A DNA stretch of 59,982 nt from RYN-433 sp036558265 (GCA_036558265.1 DATBFY010000088.1:1-59982); one strand, 5' to 3'. Numbered from the stretch's first letter, positions 16,001 to 24,817 are shown. Numbers and translations: made by a program. Notes: generated by a model not told the origin, from the letters alone.

Positions 16001-17389
16001 ATGGGCGCGACACGGCGAAAATCCAGGCGAGGCAAACCGGCCAAGCGCGAGCCATCGCGGGCGGTCGCGCTACACCCTCCGCGCCGCCGACGCCGGCTCA
16101 TCCCGCTGGCGCTCGCAGTGCTGCTGCTCGGCACGATCATGGCGGCCGTGGTCTACTGGCCCGGGCGCCATCAGGAACAGCCCGTGCTTTCGTCGCTTCG
16201 GCTCGGCGGCCTCGACCCGATGATCCGCTCGGCCGTGGAAGAGGCCCAGGATGCCGTGCGCGCGGCCCCCGAGTCGGGCGCGGCTTGGGGGAAGCTCGGG
16301 CAGATCCTCTACGTGCACGGCGTGGACGGTGCGGCGGCCGAGAGCTTTGCCCGGGCGAGTCAGCTCGCGCCGAATGAGGCCCGCTGGCCCTACCTGCGCG
16401 GGCGCGCCGTCAAGCGCGAGAATGGGGATGCCGCCCTGCCCTTCCTGACACGGGCCGCCGAGCTGTGCCGCGGTTCACCCGCCGCGCCGTCGCTCACGTT
16501 GGCGGAACTGCTGCTGGAGCGTGGGAACACCGCGCCTGCGCAGGTCGAGATCGACGCCGTGCTGGCGCGCGACCCGTCTGATCCGCGCGCGCTGCTCGAC
16601 CGGGCGCGACTGCACGTTGCGGCGGGGCGTTGGAAGCAGGCACAGGCGGACCTCGACGCGTCGATCGGGCGCGCGCCGGACGTGAAGGCCTCGCACATGC
16701 TGCTGGCGAGCGCCTACGGGCGCGCGGGGGACGCGGCCGCGGCCCGGCGCGAGCAGGAGCGGGCACGCACGCTTCCCGAGGATCCACACTGGCCCGACCC
16801 GTTCGTCGAGGAGCTTTCGGCGCTGGCCATCGGGCGGTCCGCGGTCCTTCAGCGCGCCCGGTTCCTGCTCAACCAGGGTCACACGCCACAGGCCATCCTG
16901 ATGTTGGAGGCGGTAGCGGCACAGTATCCGCAAGACGCCCAGGTCTGGGTCGCGCTGGGCAAAGCCTATGAGCGCGACGGGCAGGGCTCGAGAGCGGAGT
17001 CGGCCTTTCGCCGCGCGACGGCCGAGCGAGCCGACGCCTCGGAAGCGTACCTGCGGCTGGGGATGTTGCTGTGCGACCAGCAGCGGTTCGGGGATGCGAT
17101 GACGCCGCTGCGGCAGGCCGCGCGGCTCGATCCAAATCTGCCGGAGACCCATTACCGGTTGGGCCTGTGCCTCCTGAAGCTTGGCGACCGCTCGGGCGCG
17201 ATTGCGGCGCTGCAGGACGCCGTGCGCGTCGAGCCGAGCTTTCGCGAGGGATACGTCGCGCTGGGCCGCGCGTTGAATGACGGCGGGCGCAGCGCGGAGG
17301 CGGCCGTGCAGCTTCGACGAGCGCTGGAGCTTGAGCCCAATGATGCCCCGACCGCGGCGCTGCTCAAGCAACTCGAATCGCCTCGTTAA
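16001..17389 (+). CDS. Membrane-anchored TPR protein
   Basis: 462 residues. A basic N-terminus (RRKSRRGKPAKRE) precedes one membrane span at about residues 34-52 (LALAVLLLGTIMAAVVYW). The rest is a TPR superhelix of at least eight repeats, for example AWGKLGQILYVHGVDGAAAE and THYRLGLCLLKLGDRSGAIA. Only one base separates it from the CRTAC lipoprotein, a pairing often seen in these phyla, so the two may act together at the envelope. That is inference. It converges on the deaminase gene, 6 bases away. Confidence 0.85.
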   Translation: MGATRRKSRRGKPAKREPSRAVALHPPRRRRRLIPLALAVLLLGTIMAAVVYWPGRHQEQPVLSSLRLGGLDPMIRSAVEEAQDAVRAAPESGAAWGKLGQILYVHGVDGAAAESFARASQLAPNEARWPYLRGRAVKRENGDAALPFLTRAAELCRGSPAAPSLTLAELLLERGNTAPAQVEIDAVLARDPSDPRALLDRARLHVAAGRWKQAQADLDASIGRAPDVKASHMLLASAYGRAGDAAAARREQERARTLPEDPHWPDPFVEELSALAIGRSAVLQRARFLLNQGHTPQAILMLEAVAAQYPQDAQVWVALGKAYERDGQGSRAESAFRRATAERADASEAYLRLGMLLCDQQRFGDAMTPLRQAARLDPNLPETHYRLGLCLLKLGDRSGAIAALQDAVRVEPSFREGYVALGRALNDGGRSAEAAVQLRRALELEPNDAPTAALLKQLESPR

Positions 17390-17395
17390 CATCGC

Positions 17396-18628
17396 TCAAA
17401 GGACCCGCCCGCGCGACACGATGTATCGCGGCTTGGGCCTCAGGCGGATCGCCTCGAAGCGGTTGGGCACGTCCAGGACGACCAGGTTGGCCTCGCGCCC
17501 GACCTCGATGCCGTAGCCGTCGCCCAGGTTGAGAGTGGCCGCGCCCTTCCAGGTGACCATGTCATAGCAGGCGTCGATCTCGTCTTTGCCCATCATCTGG
17601 CAGACGTGTGCGGCCATGTGCGCGGCGTCGAGCATGTTGCCCGTGCCCAGGGCGTACCACGGGTCCATGATGCAGTCGTAACCCAGGCTCACGTTGAGGC
17701 CGGCCTGCCAGAGTTCCTTGACGCGGGTCAGGCCGCGGCGCTTGGGGTAGGTGTCGGCGCGGCCCTGGAGGACGATGTTGATCAGCGGGTTGGTGACGAA
17801 GTTGATCTTCGCCCTTTTGAGGAAGCCCATTAACTTGTTCGCATAGGCGTTCTCGTAGGAGCCGAACGCGGTCGTGTGGCTGGCGGTCACGCGCGGGCCG
17901 TTGCCGTGCCGGATCGCGCAAGCGGCCATGACCTCCAGGAAGCGCGATTGCGGGTCGTCCACCTCGTCGCAGTGGACGTCGATCAGTTTGTCGTAGCGGT
18001 TGGCGAGCTCGAAGACCTTATGCACGGAGTTCACGCCGTCCTCGCGCGTCAGCTCGTAATGGGGGATGCCGCCGACAGCATCGGCCCCCATCCGCAGGGC
18101 CTCTTCCATCCGGTCGAGCTGGTCGGGACTGCCGTACAGGCCATCCTGGGGGAAGGCGACGACCTGGAGGGTCATCCACTCCTTGACCTCGTCCCGGAGT
18201 TCGAGGAGGGCGCGGAGGGCGACCAGCTTTTTCTCCGAGACGTCGGCGTGCGTTCGGACGAAGAGCACCCCCTGCTCGGCCTGGAGGCGCAGCGTTCGCA
18301 GGGCCCGCTCCTTGACGTCCTTGACCGTCAGACGTTGCTTGAGGTTGCGCCAGATCTCGATGCCTTCGAAGAGGGTGCCGCTCTGGTTGAGGCAGCGGCC
18401 GCCATCGATCAGGGCAGAGTCGAGGTGGACGTGGGATTCGACAAAGGGCGGGCTGACGAGCATGCCGGCGGCATCGATAACCCGCGTCCTTCGCGGCGGC
18501 GTGAGGGAGCGGCCGATCTTCTGGATACGTCCGGCGGAGATAAGCAGGTCGGCGCGATGTTGGCGGCCACTGCGGGAGGAGAGCAGGGTACCGCCACGGA
18601 TGAGCAATGGAGCGGATGTGTTCGCCAT
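17396..18628 (-). CDS. Cytosine deaminase-like amidohydrolase (CodA family)
   Basis: 410 residues that follow E. coli CodA closely. VESHVHLDSAL carries the two metal His, NQSGTLFEGIEIW and THADVSEK match, IDVHCDEVDDPQSRF carries the third His and catalytic Glu, ASHTTAFGSYENAY the next His, and NIVLQGRADTYPKRRGLTRV the substrate wall. CodA has GHDD where this protein has GYDC: the metal Asp is kept, but the adjacent substrate-binding Asp is Cys. The true substrate may therefore be isocytosine, creatinine or another cyclic amidine rather than cytosine. A GTG at 18658 immediately after the upstream stop is an alternative start. Confidence 0.85.
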   Translation of the reverse strand: MANTSAPLLIRGGTLLSSRSGRQHRADLLISAGRIQKIGRSLTPPRRTRVIDAAGMLVSPPFVESHVHLDSALIDGGRCLNQSGTLFEGIEIWRNLKQRLTVKDVKERALRTLRLQAEQGVLFVRTHADVSEKKLVALRALLELRDEVKEWMTLQVVAFPQDGLYGSPDQLDRMEEALRMGADAVGGIPHYELTREDGVNSVHKVFELANRYDKLIDVHCDEVDDPQSRFLEVMAACAIRHGNGPRVTASHTTAFGSYENAYANKLMGFLKRAKINFVTNPLINIVLQGRADTYPKRRGLTRVKELWQAGLNVSLGYDCIMDPWYALGTGNMLDAAHMAAHVCQMMGKDEIDACYDMVTWKGAATLNLGDGYGIEVGREANLVVLDVPNRFEAIRLRPKPRYIVSRGRVL

Positions 18629-18658
18629 GAAGCCGGAAAGGGCGGCAGAGGCGTGCAC

Positions 18659-20260
18659 TTATTCTGTTCCCGTTGCCCAGGCCATGAAGTCCTTGATGTC
18701 CTTGTTGAGCTTCTCCTGGGACGCGTGCGGATGGTACATCATGTGCCCGCCCTCGTAGTACGTCTGCCGGATGTTCTTGCGCAGGCTCGACGAGACGCCC
18801 AGGTGGCTGACCTGGTAATCCGTGGCGAAGAACGGGGTCGCCAGGTCGTAGTAGCCGCTGCAGACCAGCACCTTGAGCGTCGGGTGCTTGCTCACCGCGT
18901 CGCGGAGGTTGTCGCCGACATAGAGCCATCCACCGTTGCCGCCCCGGCCCCAATTCCAGGGTTGCACGCGGCCGGAGAGAAACTCGTACTGCACGTCCGA
19001 CTCGAACTTTAGCGTCCGCCGGATGTAGTCGTTAAAGGTCCCGCTGTAGACGCCCACGTAAAGCGAGAGGCTGGGGTCGTAGTCCTGGTAGCTGGCGATC
19101 GGATTGGTCGCCTGCCCGGCGACGCGGCCGTCGAAGCGGCCGATCACCTTGTCGTCGTCCTCGAGCAGCCGTTTCTCGAATACGCTGGGCGAGATGCGAA
19201 GCCTCGATTGCTCGACGATCTTTTCCGAAAGCCCCGTGTACCGCACAAGCGAGGTGGCCAGCGACTTCCGCTCGTCGGCTGAAAGCTGATCGCCACGCAA
19301 CAGCGCGGGCGCATACACCTCGGTCGTCCACTTCTTCGCCTCGTCCAGGGTCTTGGCGAGGTTCGATTGCAGGTCCTGCGGCAGCTTTTTGTGGTAGAAC
19401 GCGCAGGCCGTGTACGACGGGAGGTAAAGCGCGTATGGCAGGTCGTTGGCGTCGTTGGGGGAGAGGGTCTGGAAGCTCAGCACGGTCGAGATCAGGATTA
19501 CGCCGTTGAGCGCGATCCCCTGGCGATCGAGCAGGTGCTCGGATAAGAGCGCGGCGCGAGTCGTGCCGTACGACTCGCCCGCCACGAACTTGGGCGACGC
19601 CCAGCGCTGGCCCTTCACCAGGTACAGGCGGATGAATTCGGAGACCGAGTCGATGTCCTGCTGGACGCCGTAGAACTCCTCTCCCTTGACCCCCTCGGCC
19701 GGGCGGCTGTATCCCGTGCCCACGGGGTCGATGAAGACCAGGTCCGTCTGCACCAGCCACGTCGAGGGATTGTCGATCAGGCGATACGGCGGGTTGCCCG
19801 GCAGCCCGTCGGCGGCGAGCTCGACCCGCTTGGGGCCGGCCGTGCCCAGGTGAAGCCAGATGGCCGCCGCGCCCGGCCCGCCGTTGAACACGAACGTGAT
19901 CGGCCGCTTCTCGACGGCGATGTCGTCGCCGGTCTTCTCGTAGGCGACGTAGAAGAAGTTCGCCCGCGCCTTGCCGGCCTCGTCCTTGAGCGGCATGGTG
20001 CCGGCGGTGGCGCGGTACTTGAGGGTCTGGTCGTCACCAATCTTCAGCTCGTGCTCGGTGACCGAAAGCTTCTCGGCGACGGGCTGGGTCTGGGGCTTGG
20101 CCTTCTCACCGTCGCGGCCTTGCTGCTGAGTGGCCGCGGGTGCGATGGCGGCGGCGGCCGCGCGGCGCGGACCGGCCCGCTCGGGCCTTTCCTGCGAACG
20201 GGTGAGTGGGGAGAATCCGACCAGCACCACGATGAGGACGAAGGCGATTCGATTGAACAT
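18659..20260 (-). CDS. Serine carboxypeptidase-like S10 family peptidase, secreted
   Basis: 533 residues. A signal peptide (FNRIAFVLIVVLVGFSPL) is followed by an alpha/beta-hydrolase domain. The triad is visible: Ser in AGESYGTTR, Asp in CSGYYDLATPF and His in YYEGGHMMYHP. FVFNGGPGAAAIW forms the oxyanion region and VFIDPVGTGYSRP is a family hallmark. S10 enzymes remove C-terminal residues, and this one would act outside the cytoplasm, probably in peptide scavenging. Its stop abuts the deaminase gene, so the two could be co-transcribed. Confidence 0.9.
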   Translation of the reverse strand: MFNRIAFVLIVVLVGFSPLTRSQERPERAGPRRAAAAAIAPAATQQQGRDGEKAKPQTQPVAEKLSVTEHELKIGDDQTLKYRATAGTMPLKDEAGKARANFFYVAYEKTGDDIAVEKRPITFVFNGGPGAAAIWLHLGTAGPKRVELAADGLPGNPPYRLIDNPSTWLVQTDLVFIDPVGTGYSRPAEGVKGEEFYGVQQDIDSVSEFIRLYLVKGQRWASPKFVAGESYGTTRAALLSEHLLDRQGIALNGVILISTVLSFQTLSPNDANDLPYALYLPSYTACAFYHKKLPQDLQSNLAKTLDEAKKWTTEVYAPALLRGDQLSADERKSLATSLVRYTGLSEKIVEQSRLRISPSVFEKRLLEDDDKVIGRFDGRVAGQATNPIASYQDYDPSLSLYVGVYSGTFNDYIRRTLKFESDVQYEFLSGRVQPWNWGRGGNGGWLYVGDNLRDAVSKHPTLKVLVCSGYYDLATPFFATDYQVSHLGVSSSLRKNIRQTYYEGGHMMYHPHASQEKLNKDIKDFMAWATGTE

Positions 20261-20324
20261 GGCCAGAGACTTTACCCGCAACGCCCGCCGAACGGTATGG
20301 CCGTTGCATTGAGGTGATCCCGCG

Positions 20325-21188
20325 ATGCGAACCGCCAGCCGGAACGATCACTCGGTCGCATTCACGCACACCGATAAGGTGATGTTCCCGCAGGAAGGCT
20401 ATACCAAGGGCGACCTGCTGGCTTATTACCGCGCCGTCGCCGACAAGCTGATCCCGCACCTCAAAGACCGCCCGCTGACGCTCGAGCGCCTGCCCGAAGG
20501 CGTCGGCGCGGAGGCCCCCCATTTCTGGCAGAAGAACTCGCCAGCCTACTACCCTGCCTGGATCCACCGCGCAAAGCTTCGCGACCAATCCGGCAAAGAG
20601 GTGAACTACGCGCTGGTGAACGATCTGGACGCGCTCTTGTACCTGGTGAACCAGGGCACGGTCACGTTCCACGTGTGGTTGTCGCGGGTCGGATCGCTCG
20701 ATCGGCCGGATTACGTGCTGTTTGACCTGGATCCGGGCGAGCGTCCGTTCGCCGATGCGGTGAAGGTCGCCAAGGCCGTGCGCGACTTGCTGGACGAGCG
20801 GGGCTTGGCGGCGTTCGCGAAGACCTCGGGCAAGACCGGCATCCACGTGCTCGCGCCCTGGACGAATAAAGGAGATTACGACGCCGCGCGAGCGTGGGCC
20901 TTAGAGCTGGCCGGCGAGGTCGTCGATCGCCTCCCGGAAATCGCCACGCTTGAACGCCGGATCAAGGATCGAGGCGGGCGGCTCTACCTTGACGTGGTGC
21001 AGAACGCCCGCGGCCACCACGTCGTGCCGCCCTACGTGGCGCGTGCGGTTCCCGGCGCCACCATTTCGACGCCATTGGAATGGCGCGAGCTCAACGCGCG
21101 CTTGAACCCGCGGCGATTCGATCTGAAATCGGCCGTGAAGCGATTCAAGAGCAAGGGGGATCTGATGGCGCGTCTTGCGGCGGGGTGA
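20325..21188 (+). CDS. Stand-alone LigD-type polymerase/primase
   Basis: 287 residues covering only the polymerase domain of LigD (archaeo-eukaryotic primase fold). KVMFPQEGYTKGDLLAYY begins the domain, the catalytic pair is in LFDLDPGE, SGKTGIHVLAPW is the nucleotide-binding loop, and LDVVQNARGHHVVPPY holds the third acidic residue and neighbours. In non-homologous end joining this domain fills gaps and adds ribonucleotides. No ligase or nuclease domain is fused, and no ku gene is in the window. GAGGTGA eight bases before the ATG supports the start. Its 3' end overlaps the convergent zinc-ribbon gene by 44 bases. Confidence 0.93.
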   Translation: MRTASRNDHSVAFTHTDKVMFPQEGYTKGDLLAYYRAVADKLIPHLKDRPLTLERLPEGVGAEAPHFWQKNSPAYYPAWIHRAKLRDQSGKEVNYALVNDLDALLYLVNQGTVTFHVWLSRVGSLDRPDYVLFDLDPGERPFADAVKVAKAVRDLLDERGLAAFAKTSGKTGIHVLAPWTNKGDYDAARAWALELAGEVVDRLPEIATLERRIKDRGGRLYLDVVQNARGHHVVPPYVARAVPGATISTPLEWRELNARLNPRRFDLKSAVKRFKSKGDLMARLAAG

Positions 21189-21740
21189 AGGGGGCGCGCG
21201 GCGACACCGCCGTGCCGCACTCTGGGCAGCGGTTGGGCGTGGCGCGGAGATCGTAGCCGCAATTGGGGCACGCATACGCAGTAGTTGATCCGCGCGCGAA
21301 GAGACGGGGCAGGAGGAAGAGGGCCCAAACTCCGGCCAAAAGGACGGCGAACGGAATGGTGAGTGACCGGTCGCGCAGGACCCCTGGAGGATTGCGCATC
21401 GGCGAAGTCTGCCATGTTCTCCTGAAATAGAATTGGCCCAACCAGGGCGGATGCTGCGAATAGGGCCTGTGATACGGTTCGGCCGAAATCTGCCAGGATG
21501 CAGGGTGGTCCGCTGGCGGCATCGCGATTTGCGTCGTGATGCCGACCCATCTAACGGTCAGGGTACCCATTCGGCCGAGACGTTCCAATAGGACCGTGGC
21601 CCGACTGAGCGGAATGCGGAGTGCCACCCGGCCGCGCAGAGCGCGAAGTAGCTGCAAAGCCACAGCGCGGCAACGCAGACGGTTGACGCGGCGGTCAGGA
21701 TACGGCAGACGCGTCGCCATTTGCCTGAGTTCACGCGCAT
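21145..21740 (-). pseudogene. Zinc-ribbon membrane protein interrupted by a one-base frameshift
   Basis: Reading from 21740 gives a good N-terminus (MRVNSGKWRRVCRILTAAST and a membrane span) that hits TGA at 21558 after SAEWVP. A second frame continues with GTLTVRWVGITTQIA, a second membrane span (LTIPFAVLLAGVWALFLLP) and a zinc ribbon (CPNCGYDLRATPNRCPECGT). One extra G in the GGG run (C run at 21566-21568 on the + strand) would fuse them as SAEWGTLTV, matching HWGTLTV in the paralogue at 21757. It is thus a sequencing error or a young pseudogene. An ATG at 21720 in the second frame would give a protein lacking the first span. Confidence 0.7.
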
Positions 21741-21756
21741 GTGGCTTTGGTCGCGG

Positions 21757-22338
21757 TCAGGGTTCGAATTCGGCCGGCCGATCGCTTGGCCGAGGCGGTA
21801 CGGGCGTGCCGCACTCGGGGCAGCGGTCGTGGCCGGCGCGCAGGTCGTAGCCGCAGGTGGGACACAGCCCACGGCCACGGCGCGCTCGCGCGAGCCTGCG
21901 CGACAGCGATCGGCGCGCCAGTTGTGGACTGAGGCACACTGCTACAATCACCCAGAATGGGCAGGTGAATGACCATTCGGTGCTGGTCACCCTTCCGCCG
22001 CGAAGCACGTCGCGGCGATGCGTGTACCCGAAACCAAAGATCCCCAGCACGGGACGTTTCTGGTTCGAAACCGTGGCGGTCCGGTCGAATCGCCAGCGGG
22101 TGGGCACCAGTTGGTAGCCGGACTCGAACGTCTGGAAACGATGCCGCCAGACGGTCAGGGTTCCCCAATGGACGGTCAGGTCCATGCGCGAGAAGCTGCC
22201 TTGCGTCATGTACGCGGGGTGGTATTCGAGCGTCGCGCGCGCGAAATAGCTCAAGCCCCACGCTGCGAGCGCGAGCATCCCGACGGGGAGGAGCGCCGTG
22301 CCGAGAAGCGTTACGAGTACATCTGCTGATGCGCGCAT
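21757..22338 (-). CDS. Membrane protein with C-terminal zinc ribbon (planctomycete family)
   Basis: 193 residues. Membrane spans lie near 9-29 and 127-144 (CPFWVIVAVCLSPQL). Between them is an external segment with HWGTLTVWRHRFQTF. The C-terminus carries four Cys in CPTCGYDLRAGHDRCPECGT, a signature I know from many planctomycete hypothetical proteins. The function is not known; the ribbon sits on the cytoplasmic side if both spans are real. It is a tandem paralogue of the frameshifted gene at 21145-21740 and lies downstream of the FHA gene on the same strand. Confidence 0.72.
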   Translation of the reverse strand: MRASADVLVTLLGTALLPVGMLALAAWGLSYFARATLEYHPAYMTQGSFSRMDLTVHWGTLTVWRHRFQTFESGYQLVPTRWRFDRTATVSNQKRPVLGIFGFGYTHRRDVLRGGRVTSTEWSFTCPFWVIVAVCLSPQLARRSLSRRLARARRGRGLCPTCGYDLRAGHDRCPECGTPVPPRPSDRPAEFEP

Positions 22339-22427
22339 TGGCCGCCCTTGACGTCGCGGAGCCTGGCGACCTTCTGTTTGTCGATGGCTCGGCGGACGAG
22401 GGATTCGACATTGCGGTCGGCGGGCAT
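22311..22427 (-). CDS. Possible 38-residue protein
   Basis: A short frame begins MPADRNVESLVRRAIDKQKV and is helical and charged. It sits between the FHA gene stop (22451) and the zinc-ribbon gene and overlaps the latter's start by 28 bases. No clear ribosome site precedes it. It could be real through translational coupling, or be chance. Confidence 0.22.
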   Translation of the reverse strand: MPADRNVESLVRRAIDKQKVARLRDVKGGQCAHQQMYS

Positions 22428-22450
22428 GGTCGTTTAAGCGGGCGGGTGGG

Positions 22451-23206
22451 TCACTTGCCGCGGCGCTTGGGCTTGTCGTCGAGGGTGATCTCGCCGGCGG
22501 CGGAGTCTTCGAGGGTGTCGATGCCGCTGCCGCCCAGGTGATCTTCCTCGTCGTCGTGGCCGCCGCCGCCGTTGCGGAGGTTCTCGCCGATCTCGGCGTC
22601 GAGGTCGAGGCCGGGGCCACCGGTATCCTCGGAGAGGACTTCCAGGTCGTCGTCCTCGACGTCGTTGTTACCGCGGTGCGACTTGCCTCCGCCAGCATCG
22701 TCGTCGAGCCCGACAGGCCCGGCATGGTTGTCGATCGTTTCGAGCCCGTCATCGGCTTCGAGTTCGCCGGCCTCCAGGTCGTCGGCGCCCAGGTGGCTGG
22801 TGGGTGCGGCGTCGAGCTCGTCGTCGTCGAGCGTCTGGAGCTCGTCCTCATCGGCCGCGCCGGCGCCCGCGCGGGAGTTCCGGGTGTTCGGGCGGATGTC
22901 GTCGTCGCCGGGCACGCCGTCGATCTGCATGACGAACATGACCGGTCCGACCTGGACCGTATCGCCTGGCTCGAGGACGGCCTCCTGGACGCGGCGGCCG
23001 TTGACGAAGGTGCCGTTGGAGGAGCCGAGGTCCTCGATGCGGAGCGAGTCGGCGTCGCGGATGATGCGGCAGTGTTTGCGGGAGATCTCGCCCAGCGGGA
23101 TCATGAGGTCGCAGTCCTGTCGTCGGCCGATGACCGTCATGTCGCGGGAAATGGAGAAGCTTCGCCGCTCCCCGTCATTTCTAAACATTACCAGGACCGC
23201 TTGCAT
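22451..23206 (-). CDS. FHA domain protein with long acidic tail
   Basis: 251 residues. The first 100 form a forkhead-associated domain: VIGRRQDCDLMIP, ISRKHCRI and DLGSSNGTFVNGRRV contain the conserved Gly-Arg, Ser-Arg-Lys-His and Ser-Asn-Gly residues that read phosphothreonine. The remaining 150 residues are low-complexity and Asp/Glu/Gly-rich (DDDELDAAP, EDDDLEVLSED) and end in a basic KPKRRGK. FHA proteins respond to Ser/Thr kinases, which planctomycetes have in number. No kinase is adjacent. A GAGGCG ribosome site supports the ATG at 23206. Confidence 0.87.
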   Translation of the reverse strand: MQAVLVMFRNDGERRSFSISRDMTVIGRRQDCDLMIPLGEISRKHCRIIRDADSLRIEDLGSSNGTFVNGRRVQEAVLEPGDTVQVGPVMFVMQIDGVPGDDDIRPNTRNSRAGAGAADEDELQTLDDDELDAAPTSHLGADDLEAGELEADDGLETIDNHAGPVGLDDDAGGGKSHRGNNDVEDDDLEVLSEDTGGPGLDLDAEIGENLRNGGGGHDDEEDHLGGSGIDTLEDSAAGEITLDDKPKRRGK

Positions 23207-23292
23207 GGGATCGCCTCGCGAAGATGGGTGTGCGTCATGGTGGGGGCCAGCCCTCAGTGCCCTGTTGCCGCCCGACGCGCGCTGGGCCGCGA

Positions 23293-23321
23293 ACACTACA
23301 AACATTAAAGTAGCTTTGCAA
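23293..23321 (-). promoter_or_regulatory. Candidate promoter of the FHA gene
   Basis: On the reverse strand TTGCAA (23321-23316), 17 bases, TAGTGT (23298-23293). This would give a leader of about 80 bases before the start at 23206. The sequence is locally AT-rich against a GC-rich background. Confidence 0.45.
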
Positions 23322-23384
23322 GAAACTTTGGGCAAGAACAAAACGTAAGCGCCACAGGGGCTTAAGTCGTTGGGGCACCGAGGC

Positions 23385-24590
23385 ATGGAGTTGTTACAGG
23401 CACGATCCGGAGCGGTGTTGGATTCCACGGCCGTTCCCGACGCGGAGGCGCCGGGTTTGTACGTCCACGTGCCGTTCTGCTTCCACAAGTGTCACTACTG
23501 CGACTTTTACAGCATCACGCGACAGACGGCGGAGCGCATGGCCCGGTTTGTCGACCTGATGCTTTCGGAGGCCGATCAATGGGCGGGCCGGCATTCGCGC
23601 GTGCGCGTGCGGCCGCGGACGGTCTTTTTCGGCGGCGGGACGCCGTCGCTCCTGCCACTGGAGGAGATGAGGAGGCTTTTGGCAGGGCTGCGCGAACGGT
23701 TCGATTTTGCCGATTTGAACGAATGGACGGTCGAGGTTAATCCCGCGACCGCCGAACTCAACTATTGCCAGATGCTGCGCGAGATTGGTGTGGATCGGCT
23801 GAGCTTTGGCGCGCAGAGCTTCGACCGGGCGGAATTGAAGGTCCTCGAGCGTCACCACGACCCGGAGGACGTACCGCGGAGCGTGGAAATCGCGAGGCGG
23901 GCTGGTTTTTCGCGCATTAACGTGGATCTCATCTACGCGATACCCGGTCAGACCCTCGCCGGGTGGTCACGGACTTTGGACGCCGCGATCGCCCTCGGGA
24001 CGCCGCACGTTTCCTGTTATGGCCTGACATACGAACCGAACACGGCGATGACGGTCCGCAAACGGTTAGGTCACTTTCAGGCGGTGGAGGAATCGGTCGA
24101 ACTGGAGATGCTGCGATACGCCCGCGGCCGACTGGCCGACCGGGGACTGGCGGCGTACGAGATCAGCAACTACGCCGCGCCGGGCGAGGCGTGCCGGCAC
24201 AACCTGCTTTATTGGACGGGGGGGAATTATATCGGACTGGGGCCGTCGGCGGCATCGCACGTGGAGGGATGGCGATGGAAGAATCGCCCGCACCTGGGGG
24301 AGTGGGAGGCCGCCGTCGCAGCGGGTCAGCTTCCGGCGGCGGATCTGGAGCGGCTATCGCGCGACCAGCGGCGCGGGGAGTGGGTCATGCTGCGGCTGCG
24401 GCTGGCCGAGGGGATCGGATTTGACGATTATGCCGCGCGGTGGGGGGGTGACGCGCGTGCGGACTATGGGGGCGAGTTGGCGCATCTCGAAAAATTGGGA
24501 CTGCTGACGATCGACGACGCGCGGTTCGCGTTATCGGATGCCGGGCTGGCGGTCGCGGATGCGATCGCGGCGGAATTCCTGCGCGCCTAA
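23385..24590 (+). CDS. hemW: HemW-like radical SAM protein
   Basis: 401 residues. The iron-sulphur motif CFHKCHYCDF (CX3CX2C) binds the 4Fe-4S cluster and S-adenosylmethionine. FFGGGTPSLLP, VEVNPATAELN, RLSFGAQSFD and DLIYAIPGQTLAGW are in order as in the HemN/HemW family, with the C-terminal HemN domain (RHNLLYWTGGNYIGLGPSA). HemW delivers haem rather than oxidising coproporphyrinogen; the CxYCDF form favours HemW over HemN. The start at 23385 is chosen as the first ATG; TTG 23370 is an alternative. Confidence 0.87.
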   Translation: MELLQARSGAVLDSTAVPDAEAPGLYVHVPFCFHKCHYCDFYSITRQTAERMARFVDLMLSEADQWAGRHSRVRVRPRTVFFGGGTPSLLPLEEMRRLLAGLRERFDFADLNEWTVEVNPATAELNYCQMLREIGVDRLSFGAQSFDRAELKVLERHHDPEDVPRSVEIARRAGFSRINVDLIYAIPGQTLAGWSRTLDAAIALGTPHVSCYGLTYEPNTAMTVRKRLGHFQAVEESVELEMLRYARGRLADRGLAAYEISNYAAPGEACRHNLLYWTGGNYIGLGPSAASHVEGWRWKNRPHLGEWEAAVAAGQLPAADLERLSRDQRRGEWVMLRLRLAEGIGFDDYAARWGGDARADYGGELAHLEKLGLLTIDDARFALSDAGLAVADAIAAEFLRA

Positions 24591-24720
24591 GCGCAGCGCG
24601 TCACGTCTGATAGCGCGCGGCGCGTGTCCTAAACGTGTCCGGCGTCGCCGTCGATAAACCCAGCAGGAGTCGGTCGGACGACGCGATCCCGCATGGCCCA
24701 TCGTGGACGTCCCCCCTTAC

Positions 24721-24762
24721 CCGGTTTGACCGTCCTGTACGCGTATCGTAGGTCAAGACCGG
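24721..24762 (+). promoter_or_regulatory. Inverted repeat and possible promoter upstream of pilM
   Basis: CCGGTTTGACC (24721-24731) and GGTCAAGACCGG (24751-24762) are near-perfect complements with one bulged base. TTGACC within the left arm and TAGGTC at 24749 are 17 bases apart, so the repeat could be an operator on the pil operon promoter. The rest of 24591-24817 shows no gene. Confidence 0.4.
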
Positions 24763-24817
24763 ACGCGCGTCGCGAAGCGCCATCGCGTACGCGGAGCCAC
24801 GGGAGCGGAGAGAGACT

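Noticed and set aside
14056..16140. A 694-codon reverse-strand frame across the CRTAC gene
   Set aside because: Shadow produced by the repeated Asp-rich calcium loops on the other strand.
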